From: Citrifermentans bremense
GTDB lineage: Bacteria > Desulfobacterota > Desulfuromonadia > Geobacterales > Geobacteraceae
Assembly (NCBI RefSeq): GCF_014218275.1
Contig: NZ_AP023213.1
Span: 2,582,001 to 2,646,000, forward strand
Direction: 5' to 3'
Length of the DNA stretch: 64,000 bases
Shown: positions 27,607-36,719 of the stretch, in pieces
Layout of the letters: every line of letters begins with the position of its first letter
Numbering within the stretch: position 1 is the stretch's first letter
Made by a program: the position numbers and the translations under genes
The notes under the pieces: model-generated
What the model was told of the DNA's origin: nothing
The model's input: the letters and a program-made list of their open reading frames with translations, nothing else
The model's database searches: none

Positions 27607-28191
27607 CTAGAACTTGATCTTCGGGGCAACCTTCGCCCCCTCTTCCGCCTTGAAGGGCTCCTTGCGCGGCAGGTGCAGCAGCAGCGAGTTGGTAAGGGAG
27701 TTGGGGAAGCTGCGTATCGTGGTGTTGAAATCCTGCACCGCCTGGTTGTAGCGCACCCGCGCCACGTTGATGCGGTTTTCGGTTCCCTCCAGCTGGTTCT
27801 GCAGGTCCATGAAGTTCTGGTTCGCCTTTAGGTCGGGGTAGCGCTCCACCACCACCATCAGCCGTGACAGGGCGCCTGACAACTGCGACTGGGCCTGCTG
27901 GAAATTCTGCATCGCCTGCGGGCTGTTGATGGCCTCCCGGGTCACCTGCACCGAGCCTACCTTGGCCCTTGCCTCGGTGACGGCGGTGAGCGTCTCGGCC
28001 TCGTGCTTCGCGTACCCCTTCACCACTTCCACCAGGTTCGGTACCAGGTCGGCGCGCCTTTGGTACGCTGCCTCGACGTCGCCCCAGGCGGCGAAGACCG
28101 CCTCCTCCTTGGCCTGCATGGTGTTGTAGCCACATCCGGAGAGTCCTAGCAGGGTGGCAAGCGCGAGTATCATTAAGATGGCTCTTTTCAT
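27607..28191 (-). CDS. lemA: LemA family lipoprotein
   Basis: The 194-residue protein begins with a lipoprotein signal peptide (lipobox LSGC near residue 20). The mature part is a long helical bundle with the LemA signature: [18 protein letters not shown], then [20 protein letters not shown] and [18 protein letters not shown]. The start is fixed by AAGGAGG upstream of the ATG at 28191; a longer frame exists but is not codon-like. It heads an operon with two TPM proteins. LemA/TPM operons are common, but their job, perhaps envelope maintenance, is not firmly known. Confidence 0.93.
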   Translation of the reverse strand: MKRAILMILALATLLGLSGCGYNTMQAKEEAVFAAWGDVEAAYQRRADLVPNLVEVVKGYAKHEAETLTAVTEARAKVGSVQVTREAINSPQAMQNFQQAQSQLSGALSRLMVVVERYPDLKANQNFMDLQNQLEGTENRINVARVRYNQAVQDFNTTIRSFPNSLTNSLLLHLPRKEPFKAEEGAKVAPKIKF

Positions 28192-28334
28192 GTTTTCATC
28201 CTCCTTGAATATCATGAGCACAATAATAATCATGGCCGGGGTAAATGTCACCCTACCTAAGGAGAAAGTTGAAAAATGAATTTGTCCGGGAGAAGGAGGA
28301 TGGACGGAAGCCGTGTGAACGACGGGCCCAGGGA

Positions 28335-29513
28335 TCAGGGAAGGTAGCGGGTGCCGTCGGCAAGGGTGCGGTAGGCCAGGACGTAGAGGGCGGCGTTCCA
28401 GGACTGCCTGGGCATTCCCATCGGCTCTCCGGTCTCTCCCTGGAACCATTCGTTGAACTCCCACCCGTTCACCCGGTTCGTGCGGGCCAGCTTCTCCAGT
28501 TCCGACCACGCCTGCCCCGTGCGCCCTAGGCGCGCCAGGAGCAGCACCCAGAACCCGCCCACGAAGGGCCAGGCGCCCCCGTTGTGGTACTGCCAGGCGA
28601 GGTTCTGCCGGTGACGCTGCATGTAGGGGCGCCAAAGGCGCGAGCCTGGGCGGATAGGGTCTCCAACCACCCTGATGGGATGCGGCTGGTTCGCCTTAAG
28701 GGCCAAAAGCGCCTCCACCGCCTTGTCGCCGGTGGAGGGGGGGCTGACCCCGACCAGGTGGGCCATGATGTTGCCGAAAACGTCTATCTCCTCCCCCCAG
28801 TCGGAGAAGTTGACGAAGCTCAGGTAGAACGGCGTAGGTTTGCTGCGGTTGCGGATGTAGTGGACCAGCAGGCGTGCGCGCTTGTGCGCGGGGACCGTCC
28901 TGCCGAAGGGGGAGAGGAGCGTGTTCAGGTACTCTTTGGTCTCTGCCGCGGTGGGAAGGGCGTACAGGGTCTTCACCCAGTACCAGAGGACGTTGGTGTA
29001 AAGGACGTACCCCGCCCGCGGCATGATGTCGGCCCAGTCGCTTGCGTCCAGTTGCTGGAGCAGGCGCCAGACCTGGTGCTCCTGGCAATTGAGCCAGGAA
29101 AGAGCCAGGGTCGTCTGCGGGGCAAGCCGCTCTCCAAGCCTTGCCTCGGGAAGGAAGCGGTCCATGACGCGTATCGCGATCAGCCACCACAAGGTGGCGT
29201 CGATGCAGCCGGAATACCAGAAGTCAACCTCGCCCGACTCCGGCTTCACGTACTTCGGTATCTGCCCGTTTACGGCCTGGTACCGGGCCAGGGTCAAGAG
29301 CCCTTCCACTGCGGTGCGCCCAAGCTCGGCATCCCCCGACGCGGCCATCCCCAGGGCACAGATGGAGGCGTCCCGGCCGAAGATGCTGGTGTAGTTGCGC
29401 CCCTCCGACCTCGGGTTCTTTCCAGAGGCCAGGATGCCGCCCGGCGTGGAATTCTCCCGCAAAAGGGCCAGCGCCTCACGGTAGCACTCCGTCATCAGTT
29501 CATGGTCCATCAC
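28335..29513 (-). CDS. Glycoside hydrolase of the six-hairpin type (GH100/debranching-like)
   Basis: The 392-residue cytoplasmic protein looks like an alpha/alpha six-barrel glycosidase. Motifs include [15 protein letters not shown] near the N-terminus (likely catalytic Asp), [15 protein letters not shown], the [16 protein letters not shown] segment, and [16 protein letters not shown] with [11 protein letters not shown] near the end. These resemble neutral/alkaline invertases (GH100) and amylo-1,6-glucosidases. No signal peptide is seen. It lies 10 bases downstream of a metallophosphoesterase gene, so the two are probably co-transcribed. The sugar substrate cannot be told from sequence alone. 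Confidence 0.75.
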   Translation of the reverse strand: MMDHELMTECYREALALLRENSTPGGILASGKNPRSEGRNYTSIFGRDASICALGMAASGDAELGRTAVEGLLTLARYQAVNGQIPKYVKPESGEVDFWYSGCIDATLWWLIAIRVMDRFLPEARLGERLAPQTTLALSWLNCQEHQVWRLLQQLDASDWADIMPRAGYVLYTNVLWYWVKTLYALPTAAETKEYLNTLLSPFGRTVPAHKRARLLVHYIRNRSKPTPFYLSFVNFSDWGEEIDVFGNIMAHLVGVSPPSTGDKAVEALLALKANQPHPIRVVGDPIRPGSRLWRPYMQRHRQNLAWQYHNGGAWPFVGGFWVLLLARLGRTGQAWSELEKLARTNRVNGWEFNEWFQGETGEPMGMPRQSWNAALYVLAYRTLADGTRYLP

Positions 29514-29523
29514 GGTTACCTCT

Positions 29524-30369
29524 TCAGCGCCGACGGTGAGGCTCCTCGCGAAGCGGCACCATCTGGTAGCTTGCCTTCCCCTTTCTCACCCGCACCACGA
29601 GGATGTGGTACACGGTCTCCCCGTTGCGGGTGAACCACACCAGGGGCGCGCCGGCGCCGCCGGCGATGAAGGCCGGGATGCCGGCGAATACGGAGCGGTC
29701 ATAGAGGTGGGAGTGGGCGAAGAAGAGCCCCTGCGCCCGGCTTCCTTTCAGGATCATCTCGAGTTGTTCCGCTCCCTTCTTAAAGGTGTGCCCGCGCCAG
29801 CGCCCGGTCCGGGGGGGGATGTGCATGGCGGCGAAAACAGCGGCCGGAGCCGAGGCAAGCTCCCCGCGCAGAAGCTCCTGCTCCGGGGGGCGCAGCTCGC
29901 CGTCGGCGTTGTCGAGGGCCACCAGCCTGAAACCGAGCCGGGGGATATCGAGGGTGAAGTTGAGGGGCCCGACATAACGCGGGAAGATCTCCCGGTTTTC
30001 GTGGTTCCCGATAACCACGAAAATCGGGAGCTCGGGCACTTGCCGCTGCAGCAGCGCCAGGAATTTTGCCGTTTCGGTCTCGCTACCCTCGTCGGAGTAG
30101 TCGCCGGCATGCAGGATGAAAAGTGGGTTGTAGGATCGCGCCAGTTCCAGCAGCTTGGAGAAGGTCCGGTCCCCGCCGCGGCTGTCGCCAAGTACCACGA
30201 AGCTGAAGTCGTCGGCAGGCGCCTTACGGGCCTTTGCCGCCAGGAGCACGCTGGAGCGCTGGTGGAGAGTCTCGCCGCGGCACAGTCCCGAGAATGGGGA
30301 GATTAGCAGCAGCACGAGTACGAGCAGTCTTAAAACGGGAGCAGATGCTCTTAGAGACGGGATCATCAT
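29524..30369 (-). CDS. Exported calcineurin-like metallophosphoesterase
   Basis: The 281-residue protein has a signal peptide (about 1-32, ending FSGLCRG) and the five blocks of the calcineurin superfamily: VVLGDSRGG, ILHAGDYSDEG, VVIGNHENRE, AAMHIPPRTG and FFAHSHLYD. These bind a two-metal centre for phosphoester cleavage outside the cytoplasmic membrane. The start is uncertain: ATG at 30369 suits the signal peptide, but no strong ribosome site is seen, and a GTG further upstream is possible. It precedes the glycosidase gene by 10 bases. Confidence 0.85.
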   Translation of the reverse strand: MMIPSLRASAPVLRLLVLVLLLISPFSGLCRGETLHQRSSVLLAAKARKAPADDFSFVVLGDSRGGDRTFSKLLELARSYNPLFILHAGDYSDEGSETETAKFLALLQRQVPELPIFVVIGNHENREIFPRYVGPLNFTLDIPRLGFRLVALDNADGELRPPEQELLRGELASAPAAVFAAMHIPPRTGRWRGHTFKKGAEQLEMILKGSRAQGLFFAHSHLYDRSVFAGIPAFIAGGAGAPLVWFTRNGETVYHILVVRVRKGKASYQMVPLREEPHRRR

Positions 30370-30435
30370 CGTTGGCGGGAACCTTCGGAAGGTGACAGAA
30401 GCGGGTTCATCGGTGTGGCTGGCGGGAACCACGTA

Positions 30436-30606
30436 TCAGCCATTTGCCGCGTTGCGCCTGGAGCTTTCGACGCAGAGTCTGCACAGCTCCTCAATCGTCT
30501 TCACTTCGTCTTCTGTCAGCCCTTCAAGGTCCGGAAGCAGATAGGACCTGCAATCGCAACAGCGGCAAAGCATTCCAAGATCGTGGGTTGATGCATTCCG
30601 AGCCAT
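30436..30606 (-). CDS. Small cysteine-rich protein of unknown function
   Basis: The 56-residue protein carries the clusters LCRCCDCRSY and ELCRLCVE, six Cys that could form a zinc site, separated by an acidic stretch (DLEGLTEDEVKTIEEL). The start at 30606 is chosen as the ATG nearest the conserved-looking part; an upstream ATG at 30657 would add 17 residues. No family is recognised. It sits alone between the metallophosphoesterase and the serine hydrolase, on the same strand. Confidence 0.5.
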   Translation of the reverse strand: MARNASTHDLGMLCRCCDCRSYLLPDLEGLTEDEVKTIEELCRLCVESSRRNAANG

Positions 30607-30713
30607 GGCAAAACCCCAGACAGTATTTGTGTTTTTTAACCTGCAACAAGCTAACATAAAAAAAATCTGGAAGCAACGCCTATGTCAGCAGCAACCGGCA
30701 GAGAGATTCGCAG

Positions 30714-32138
30714 CTAGCTCTTGGTCAAGCGGCGCTTCTTTCCGGACTCATTCCTGGCCACCTTGGCAACGCGGCTATTTTTGTGACCGGAGCGGGCACT
30801 GGCGACTTTAGCGGTGCGGCTGCCGGGGCGGGCCTTGGCGAGATGCCGGTCCGCCTTCTTGGTGGAGCACTTGGCAGCGCGCCGGTCGATGCCCCACTTG
30901 GAGTGGGAGGCGGCCTTGCTGCGCCGGACCGGTATCTCGATGACCTCGGCAGCGGAAGCCAGGAGCACCCGGTTCCTGATCTGCGGCAGCTCCGCCACCG
31001 GGACGGGCTGCGGCAGCTGGCTGCCGGGGGCCCTGAAGTCGGCGGCGGCGTAGGTGGAGATGTCACGGCGCAGCTGGTTGAAGCTCTTTACGTTGCGGTA
31101 ATCCTCCCTCCTGGTCAGCATGATCACGAAGAGGTCCTGTTCGGGGTCGATCCAGATCGAGGAGCCGCTGTAACCGGTGTGCCCAAAGGAGGAGTCGGAG
31201 AAAAAGCTACCCTTCGGGGCCGAGAAGGGCGAGGACATGTCCCACCCCAGGGCGCGCTTGACGCGCCCGTTGTTGCAGAGGTAAGGGGTGGTCATCTGTG
31301 CCACCGCCTGCTCGGACAGGATGCGCCTGCCGTCGAGGGTTCCCTTGCCCAGCAAAAGCCTTGCATAGCGGGAGAGGTCGTGTGCCGAGCTGAAGACGCC
31401 GGCATGCCCGGCAACCCCACCCAGCCGGCGGGCGTTTTCGTCCTGAACCACGCCGCCGCGGTTGCCGGAGGTGGGAGCGATCTCGGGAACCAGGGCCGCC
31501 GGAGGAAGGAACTGGGTCACCCTGGTCCCCAGAGGTTCGTAGATCTCTTCCTTGCAGAAGACGTCCAGCGGCTCCCCGGAAACCCTGCGTACCAGTTCTC
31601 CCAGGAGGATGAAATTGATGTCGGCGTAATCGAAGGAAGTCCCGGGGCTCTTCCGGGCGAGTTGCGACGCGGCCTTCCTTATCACCCCCTGGATCGGCTG
31701 GCTGGAGCCGACGTGGACGTCGGCAAGGCCGGAGGTGTGGGTTAAAAGGTGCAGCACGGTGAGCTGCGATCCCTCGAATTCGGGAAACCAGCGCGAAACG
31801 GGATCGGCTAGGTTGATCTTCCCCTCGTCGAGGAGCTTTATCACCGCGGGGGTAGTGGCCACCACCTTGGTGAGCGAGGCCAGGTCGAAGACGGTGCGGT
31901 CCGTGATCGGCTCGGCGCCGGCTGCGGAACGGACCTGGCCGCGGGAGGCGGTGGCCAGGATCCCTTCGTGGTTGCCCACCACGACGACTCCACCTGCGAT
32001 CAGGTTCTCGGACATCGCCCTTTCCAGCAGCAGATCGAGGTTGGAGACCAGCCCGGGAGGAACCGGGTCCACGGAGGCGAACAGGTCCTGGGGAACCAGC
32101 AACGGGAAAAGCATGAGTATAAGGATGATGACGCGCAC
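30714..32138 (-). CDS. Exported serine hydrolase (beta-lactamase/class C family) with a histone-like basic tail
   Basis: The 474-residue protein starts at GTG 32138, with AAGGAAG upstream, and has a signal peptide (ILILMLFPLLVPQDLFA). The catalytic set of class C beta-lactamase/penicillin-binding-like hydrolases is visible: SLTK (in DLASLTKV), the Tyr motif in SFDYADIN and the HTG motif in FGHTGYSG. From about residue 400 the chain changes to a Lys/Arg/Ala/Ser-rich tail of some 70 residues (AKARPGSRTAKVASARSGHK), like histone H1. Such hydrolases act on peptidoglycan peptides or esters. The tail might bind DNA, polyphosphate or cell-wall anions; this is inference. Confidence 0.85.
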   Translation of the reverse strand: MRVIILILMLFPLLVPQDLFASVDPVPPGLVSNLDLLLERAMSENLIAGGVVVVGNHEGILATASRGQVRSAAGAEPITDRTVFDLASLTKVVATTPAVIKLLDEGKINLADPVSRWFPEFEGSQLTVLHLLTHTSGLADVHVGSSQPIQGVIRKAASQLARKSPGTSFDYADINFILLGELVRRVSGEPLDVFCKEEIYEPLGTRVTQFLPPAALVPEIAPTSGNRGGVVQDENARRLGGVAGHAGVFSSAHDLSRYARLLLGKGTLDGRRILSEQAVAQMTTPYLCNNGRVKRALGWDMSSPFSAPKGSFFSDSSFGHTGYSGSSIWIDPEQDLFVIMLTRREDYRNVKSFNQLRRDISTYAAADFRAPGSQLPQPVPVAELPQIRNRVLLASAAEVIEIPVRRSKAASHSKWGIDRRAAKCSTKKADRHLAKARPGSRTAKVASARSGHKNSRVAKVARNESGKKRRLTKS

Positions 32139-32336
32139 GGGCTTCCTTTTGTGTTCTGTGTCTGGGTCGAAAGCGGCAGAGCCTGTGAAGGAACCAGCGG
32201 ATTGCGCCTTCGAGCTACGGGGGTTGCCGCGGTTGAGCTGCGGACTTGCGCTACGATACAGGAGCAGGCCTGAAAAAAATGTGATGTAAGTCACCGTTTC
32301 GGCGTGGTGCGGGGAACACTTGAGGAGGAACATGCC

Positions 32337-32371
32337 AAAAGAGGCCCCGGAAACTTACCGGGGCCTCTTTT
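32337..32371 (-). terminator. Terminator of the dodecaheme cytochrome gene
   Basis: AAAAGAGGCCCCGG and CCGGGGCCTCTTTT form a perfect 14-bp stem with a 7-base loop, 25 bases past the cytochrome stop; the T-run is in the stem end. Confidence 0.8.
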
Positions 32372-32395
32372 GTGCTTCTGGTTTGCGCTAAGCGC

Positions 32396-33256
32396 CTACT
32401 TCATGCTGGGGAGGTCATGCACGTCGAGGTGGCAGCCCAGGCATTTCGGGAAGCGATCCAGGATCGACTTCGGATGCGGAGCCTTGTGGCACTCGGTGCA
32501 CTGCGGCACGTAGCCGTGCTTGTCCCTGTGGCAGGTCGCGCAGTTGACCTTGGCGTGCTTGCTCGGGGTCTTCTTCCATTTCTCGTAGATCTTGCCGTGG
32601 CAGGCGCCGCAGGTCTGCGCCGGCTCGGGGCTCGGGTAGTGGATGCTCTTCGGCTGGTGCACCGGGTGGCACTTGAGGCAGGTCTCGATCGGCTGCTCCT
32701 TGTAGTGCGGCTTGTGGCAGTTGAAGCAGGTGGGGATGTAGCCGTGCGAGGTGTGGCACCTGTCGCAGGAGACCTTGCTGTGCTTGCTCGGGAATTTGAC
32801 CAGCTCTTCCTTCTGCGCCGGGTGGCAGGTGGCGCAGGTATTGACGAGCCTCGGGGTCATGGCAACCTTGCCGGGGCTGTGCGGGTTGTGGCAGGTGGAG
32901 CAGTCCTTGTTGGCGGGCCCGTGGATCTCGGTGTGGCAGGAGGCGCACTTGGGCATGATCTCGTCGTAGTTCCCCTTCTTCGGGTTGTACGCGTGGATGG
33001 TCTTGTGGCACTGCTGGCAGTCGAAGCGGTGCCTGCCGCCTGCGTCCTTCAGCGCGCCGAAGACAGTGTTGTGGCACTGGGCGCATTGGACCGGGCTGAG
33101 CGGTGCGGGCATAGTGGCGTACAGCTCAGCCTTTACCGGGATGTCGACGGTCGCAACCTTGGCTGCGAAGGCAGTGGAAGCGGCTAGAACCACCCCCAAA
33201 AGCAACAGCGAGAGCCAGCTGGATTTCGCCAGTGCGCTACATACTTTCTTCTTCAT
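32396..33256 (-). CDS. Periplasmic dodecaheme c-type cytochrome
   Basis: The 286-residue protein has a signal peptide (LLLLGVVLAASTAFA) and twelve CxxCH heme-binding motifs, spaced 15-30 residues apart, from CAQCH near residue 60 to CLGCH close to the C-terminus. There is no lipobox or membrane anchor, so a soluble periplasmic electron carrier is likely. Multiheme cytochromes of this kind carry electrons toward the outer membrane in metal-reducing bacteria; the specific partner is unknown. The start at 33256 follows GGAGGAG. A strong promoter and a strong terminator flank it, so it is a single-gene unit. Confidence 0.92.
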   Translation of the reverse strand: MKKKVCSALAKSSWLSLLLLGVVLAASTAFAAKVATVDIPVKAELYATMPAPLSPVQCAQCHNTVFGALKDAGGRHRFDCQQCHKTIHAYNPKKGNYDEIMPKCASCHTEIHGPANKDCSTCHNPHSPGKVAMTPRLVNTCATCHPAQKEELVKFPSKHSKVSCDRCHTSHGYIPTCFNCHKPHYKEQPIETCLKCHPVHQPKSIHYPSPEPAQTCGACHGKIYEKWKKTPSKHAKVNCATCHRDKHGYVPQCTECHKAPHPKSILDRFPKCLGCHLDVHDLPSMK

Positions 33257-33299
33257 CTCTCCTCCAGAAAATAACAATGTATTCACAATCCGACTGATC

Positions 33300-33329
33300 C
33301 TAATACTACCTAAGCGGACCCTCTGTCAA
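33300..33329 (-). promoter_or_regulatory. Sigma-70-type promoter of the cytochrome gene
   Basis: On the minus strand a perfect TTGACA (33329-33324) and TATTAG (33305-33300) are separated by 18 bases. The transcript would start near 33293, about 37 bases before the ATG. Confidence 0.6.
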
Positions 33330-33390
33330 GCGAGAGTTGTTGCTACGATCTGCGAGCGGGAGGATCGGGCGGGAAGAAGGGACGGAACTT

Positions 33391-34290
33391 CTAGAGCCGG
33401 TTCAGATCTTCGTGGGGCTCGTCGGAGGGATTTATGTGTATCATCACGTCGCCCACGTTATTGAAGTGCTCGAAGATATCTTCCTTCACCTGGGTGGCGA
33501 TGGCGTGCGAGCGCTTCACAGTCATCTCGGGGTCCATGTCCAGTTTCAGGTCAACGATGAGAAACTGCCCGGAATGCCGGGCCCTGATCTCGTGCACCAG
33601 GTCGACCCCCTCCACCCTCTCGGCCAAAAGCGTGATGGCGCGCAGCAGTTCCTGCTCGGGCTGGCCGTCCATCAGTTCGTGCGCCGAGGAGCGGAAGGTC
33701 TGGTAACCGATGTGGAAGATGAAGAAGGAGGTGATGCCGGCAGCGATGGGATCCATGGCGGAGGCGCCGAAATAGGCGCAGCCGACGCCGATCAGGGTGG
33801 CGACCGAGGTGACGGCGTCCTTTCTGTGGTCCTTGGCGATGGCGAGGAGCGCCGGGCTCCCCAGGGAGCGCCCCACCCGGATCGAGTAGCGGTAAAGGAC
33901 TTCCTTGACCACGATGGTCACCGCTGCAGCCAGGACCGCGATCAACGCGGGCTTGGGATAGGTCCCGTGCACCAGGGTGGCGAGGGCGCCGTAGAGGATC
34001 CAGGCGCCGGTGGCGCCGATGATGATGGAGACGAAGATGGCGGAAAGGCTTTCCGCCTTGCCGTGGCCGTAGGGGTGGTCCTCGTCGTAGGGCTTGCGTC
34101 CGAGTTTCAGCGCGATAAGGGTCATACCTATCGCTATGAAGTCGCAGGCGCTCTCCACGCCATCGGCGAAGACAGCCTCGGAGTCGCCGTAATGGCCCGC
34201 CGCAAGCTTCATGATCATGAGCATGGCGTTGAGCCAGAAGCCGACCCTGATGGCGCGGTCCGCCTTATTGAAGCGCTCGCCCCTCAGCAC
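33391..34290 (-). CDS. Cation diffusion facilitator (CDF) family transporter
   Basis: The 299-residue membrane protein exports divalent metal ions such as zinc, iron or cobalt in exchange for protons. Membrane helices fill residues 15-210, with metal-site motifs ADGVESACD and AKDHRKDAVTSV and the cytoplasmic HPYGHGKAE loop. A C-terminal domain (about 215-295) has IRARHSGQFLIVDLKLDMDPEM, usual in CDF dimers. The start is GTG at 34290, preceded by GAGGTG, inside the end of recJ (7-base overlap), so the two genes are co-transcribed. The metal cannot be told from sequence by eye. Confidence 0.9.
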   Translation of the reverse strand: MLRGERFNKADRAIRVGFWLNAMLMIMKLAAGHYGDSEAVFADGVESACDFIAIGMTLIALKLGRKPYDEDHPYGHGKAESLSAIFVSIIIGATGAWILYGALATLVHGTYPKPALIAVLAAAVTIVVKEVLYRYSIRVGRSLGSPALLAIAKDHRKDAVTSVATLIGVGCAYFGASAMDPIAAGITSFFIFHIGYQTFRSSAHELMDGQPEQELLRAITLLAERVEGVDLVHEIRARHSGQFLIVDLKLDMDPEMTVKRSHAIATQVKEDIFEHFNNVGDVMIHINPSDEPHEDLNRL

Positions 34291-35993
34291 TTCGGCACCT
34301 CGCGCAGATCCTTCACGGTGAGCTGGAGGCTCCTCTTCCCGTTCCAGACGTTGATCCCTGGGGAAAAGACCAGGTCGACCCGTTCCGCCCCACCCTTGTC
34401 GGCGAGCCCGAAGGCGATGGCATCGAAGGCACGACCGCCATGAACCACCTTGAGCTTCAGGTGCCCTCCCTTAAGGACCCGGCAATCTTCGACCCGCGCC
34501 CCCCTGATCAGAAAGAGCGGCTCGGGGTTCCCCATGCCGTAGGGCTTCAAACGCTCAAGTTCGGACACGAGCGCCTCGTCCACAGCGCCCGGGGGGAGCT
34601 CCAGGTCGTAGGGAAGGACCGGGGTAAGGGCCTCGGCGTCGAGCGTCTGGGCCGCTTCCTCGAAACTCGAGCGGAAGGATTCCAGTTCCTCCTGAGCGAT
34701 GGAGAGCCCCGCCGCGTGGCTGTGCCCGCCGAAGCGCAGAAGGTGCTTGCCGCAGCTCCTGATGGCATCCAGGAGATGGAAGCGGGAAATGCTGCGCCCG
34801 GACCCCCTCCCGGTCTCCCCCTCGAAGGCGAACAGGATCACCGGGCGGTGGAACAGTTCCACGATGCGGGACGCCACGATGCCGATCACCCCCGGGTGCC
34901 AGAGTTCCGACCCCAGCACGATGCTGTTTCTCCCCCGGCAGGCCCCCTGCTCCAGCATGGCGCGCGCCTCTTCGAGGGTGGCCCGCTCCAGCGCCTGGCG
35001 CTCGGCGTTGCTGTCGTCAAGAAGCGACGCGATCTCTTTGGCCCGGACAGGGTCGCCGGTCAGTAAGAGTTCAAGGCCCAGGGCCGCATCCTCCAGGCGC
35101 CCGGCGGCGTTTATCCGCGGGGCGAGCCGGAAGCCCACTGCGCCGCAGCCGACCTCCCCGGTCACGCCGGACACCTCCTTGAGTGCGGCGATGCCGATCC
35201 GGGAGCCGGACGTGAGCTGCTTCAGCCCGTAGCTCACCAGGATCCGGTTCGCCCCCAGAAGGGGCACCACGTCCGCGACGGTTCCAAGCGCCACCAGGTC
35301 GAGGTACTGCTTCAGATCCGGCTCGCCTTCAGTGAAACGGCCATCGGCGCGCAGCCTCGCGCGAAGCGCGATCAGGAGGTGGAAGGCGACCCCCACACCG
35401 GCTAACGACTTGAACGGGAAGGGGCATCCCGGCTGCAGCGGGTTGATCACGGCTAGAGCATCGGGGAGGCGCTCACCAGGGGCGTGGTGGTCGGTGACGA
35501 TGAGATCGATGCCGCTGTCGCGGCAAAGGTCCCCCTCCTCGACCGAGGTGATGCCGCAGTCAACGGTGACGATGACGGTCGCCCCACCCTGCCCCGCCGC
35601 GGCGACCCCCTGCGGGGAGAGCCCGTACCCCTCGGTGAGGCGTTTGGGGATGTAGTGGAAGCAGTCGATGCCGACGGCCCGGAAAAAGCTGATCAAAAGC
35701 GCGCAGGCGGTGACACCGTCCACGTCGTAGTCGCCGTGCACGCAAACGCGCTCTCCTTGCAAGCGCGCCTTGACAAGCCGCTCTACGGCCTCGGCCATCC
35801 CCTTCATCAGCATAGGGTTTTCCAGCCCGGAAAGAACGGGAGAGAGGTAGGCTTTCGCCCCCTTCTCTCCGTCGATGCCGCGGTTGGCCAGAAGCCGCGC
35901 CAGTAAAGCCGGGAACCCGGAGCGGGTGAGCGCCTCGACGGCGCCGGGGTCGGCCTCGCGGGGCCGCCATGTCTTGTGGGTTACAGGTTGCAT
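34284..35993 (-). CDS. recJ: Single-stranded-DNA-specific exonuclease RecJ
   Basis: The 569-residue nuclease degrades single-stranded DNA 5' to 3' in recombination and mismatch repair. The DHH phosphoesterase core is clear: VHGDYDVDGVTACALL, VDCGITSVEEG, TDHHAPGE. The DHHA1 part follows with FGGHSHAAGLSI, then the OB-like C-terminal domain (HLKLKVVHGG). The length is normal for the family. The gene heads a two-gene unit with the CDF transporter and lies downstream of a bidirectional terminator that closes the sec operon. Confidence 0.95.
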   Translation of the reverse strand: MQPVTHKTWRPREADPGAVEALTRSGFPALLARLLANRGIDGEKGAKAYLSPVLSGLENPMLMKGMAEAVERLVKARLQGERVCVHGDYDVDGVTACALLISFFRAVGIDCFHYIPKRLTEGYGLSPQGVAAAGQGGATVIVTVDCGITSVEEGDLCRDSGIDLIVTDHHAPGERLPDALAVINPLQPGCPFPFKSLAGVGVAFHLLIALRARLRADGRFTEGEPDLKQYLDLVALGTVADVVPLLGANRILVSYGLKQLTSGSRIGIAALKEVSGVTGEVGCGAVGFRLAPRINAAGRLEDAALGLELLLTGDPVRAKEIASLLDDSNAERQALERATLEEARAMLEQGACRGRNSIVLGSELWHPGVIGIVASRIVELFHRPVILFAFEGETGRGSGRSISRFHLLDAIRSCGKHLLRFGGHSHAAGLSIAQEELESFRSSFEEAAQTLDAEALTPVLPYDLELPPGAVDEALVSELERLKPYGMGNPEPLFLIRGARVEDCRVLKGGHLKLKVVHGGRAFDAIAFGLADKGGAERVDLVFSPGINVWNGKRSLQLTVKDLREVPKC

Positions 35994-36093
35994 CCGTACT
36001 CCGGGTTGCCGCCGGCCTGTGAGGGCGGCAGGGTTCAGTCAGGGGGAAATAATAGCATAAGGGCCGGGGGCCGGCGAATCTAATGGGAGAATA

Positions 36094-36118
36094 AAAAAAA
36101 CCCGCCGGAGCGGGTTTT
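36094..36118. terminator. Terminator between the sec operon and recJ
   Basis: AAAAACCCGC and GCGGGTTTTT form a compact stem with a 4-base loop, flanked by A- and T-runs. It ends the minus-strand TPR gene and lies upstream of recJ. Confidence 0.85.
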
Positions 36119-36137
36119 TCTCTTTGAACAGGGTTTG

Positions 36138-36710
36138 CTACTTCTTGAAGCTGGTCGGCATCTGGGTCAGGTTGGCCATGTCGTTCTTGATCTGCTGGGC
36201 CGTGGGGCTCGTGGAGTCGAACTGCAGGTACTTGGTCCAGACTTCCTTGGCCTTGTCGATCTGCTTCAGGTCCATGTAGTAGACGACGCCCAGGTTGTAG
36301 AGGCTTTGCAGGTGCTTGGGGTCGATGGATTGAGCCTTCTCGAAGTTGGCGATCGCCTTGTCGTACCAGCCGATCTTGCGGTACATGATCCCCTGGTCGG
36401 TCATGACGTTCAGGTTGTTGGGGTCGAGTTCCAACACCTTGGCGTAGGCGTTGACCGCCTTCTGGGGCTGGTCGGTGTCGAAGTAGTCGTTGCCCAGCTG
36501 GGTCCAGGCCTGCACGTTTTTCGGGTCCTGGGCCACGATCTTCTCGGCCTCGACGATGCGCCGCTGGTAATCGGTCGGTGAACCCGCTCCCTGCGGCACC
36601 GCCGCGTTGGAAGGGAGGTTCTTGTTGCCGGCCACGTTGAAGATGATGTAGCCGCCAAGCATGCCGACGATCAGAGCCACTATCAGGGTGAGTAAATTTT
36701 CCTTGCTCAC
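36138..36710 (-). CDS. Membrane-anchored TPR repeat protein
   Basis: The 190-residue protein has one N-terminal membrane helix (about 6-26, LIVALIVGMLGGYIIF) and then at least three TPR units from residue 50 on (VQAWTQLGNDYFDTDQPQKA, NVMTDQGIMYRKIGWYDKA, LQSLYNLGVVYYMDLKQIDKA). It resembles CcmH/NrfG-like or cell-envelope scaffold proteins. It is the last gene of the secD-secF run, 9 bases after secF, and ends before a strong terminator. A role beside the export channel or in cytochrome assembly is possible but not shown. Confidence 0.85.
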   Translation of the reverse strand: MSKENLLTLIVALIVGMLGGYIIFNVAGNKNLPSNAAVPQGAGSPTDYQRRIVEAEKIVAQDPKNVQAWTQLGNDYFDTDQPQKAVNAYAKVLELDPNNLNVMTDQGIMYRKIGWYDKAIANFEKAQSIDPKHLQSLYNLGVVYYMDLKQIDKAKEVWTKYLQFDSTSPTAQQIKNDMANLTQMPTSFKK

Positions 36711-36719
36711 GATGCCTCC

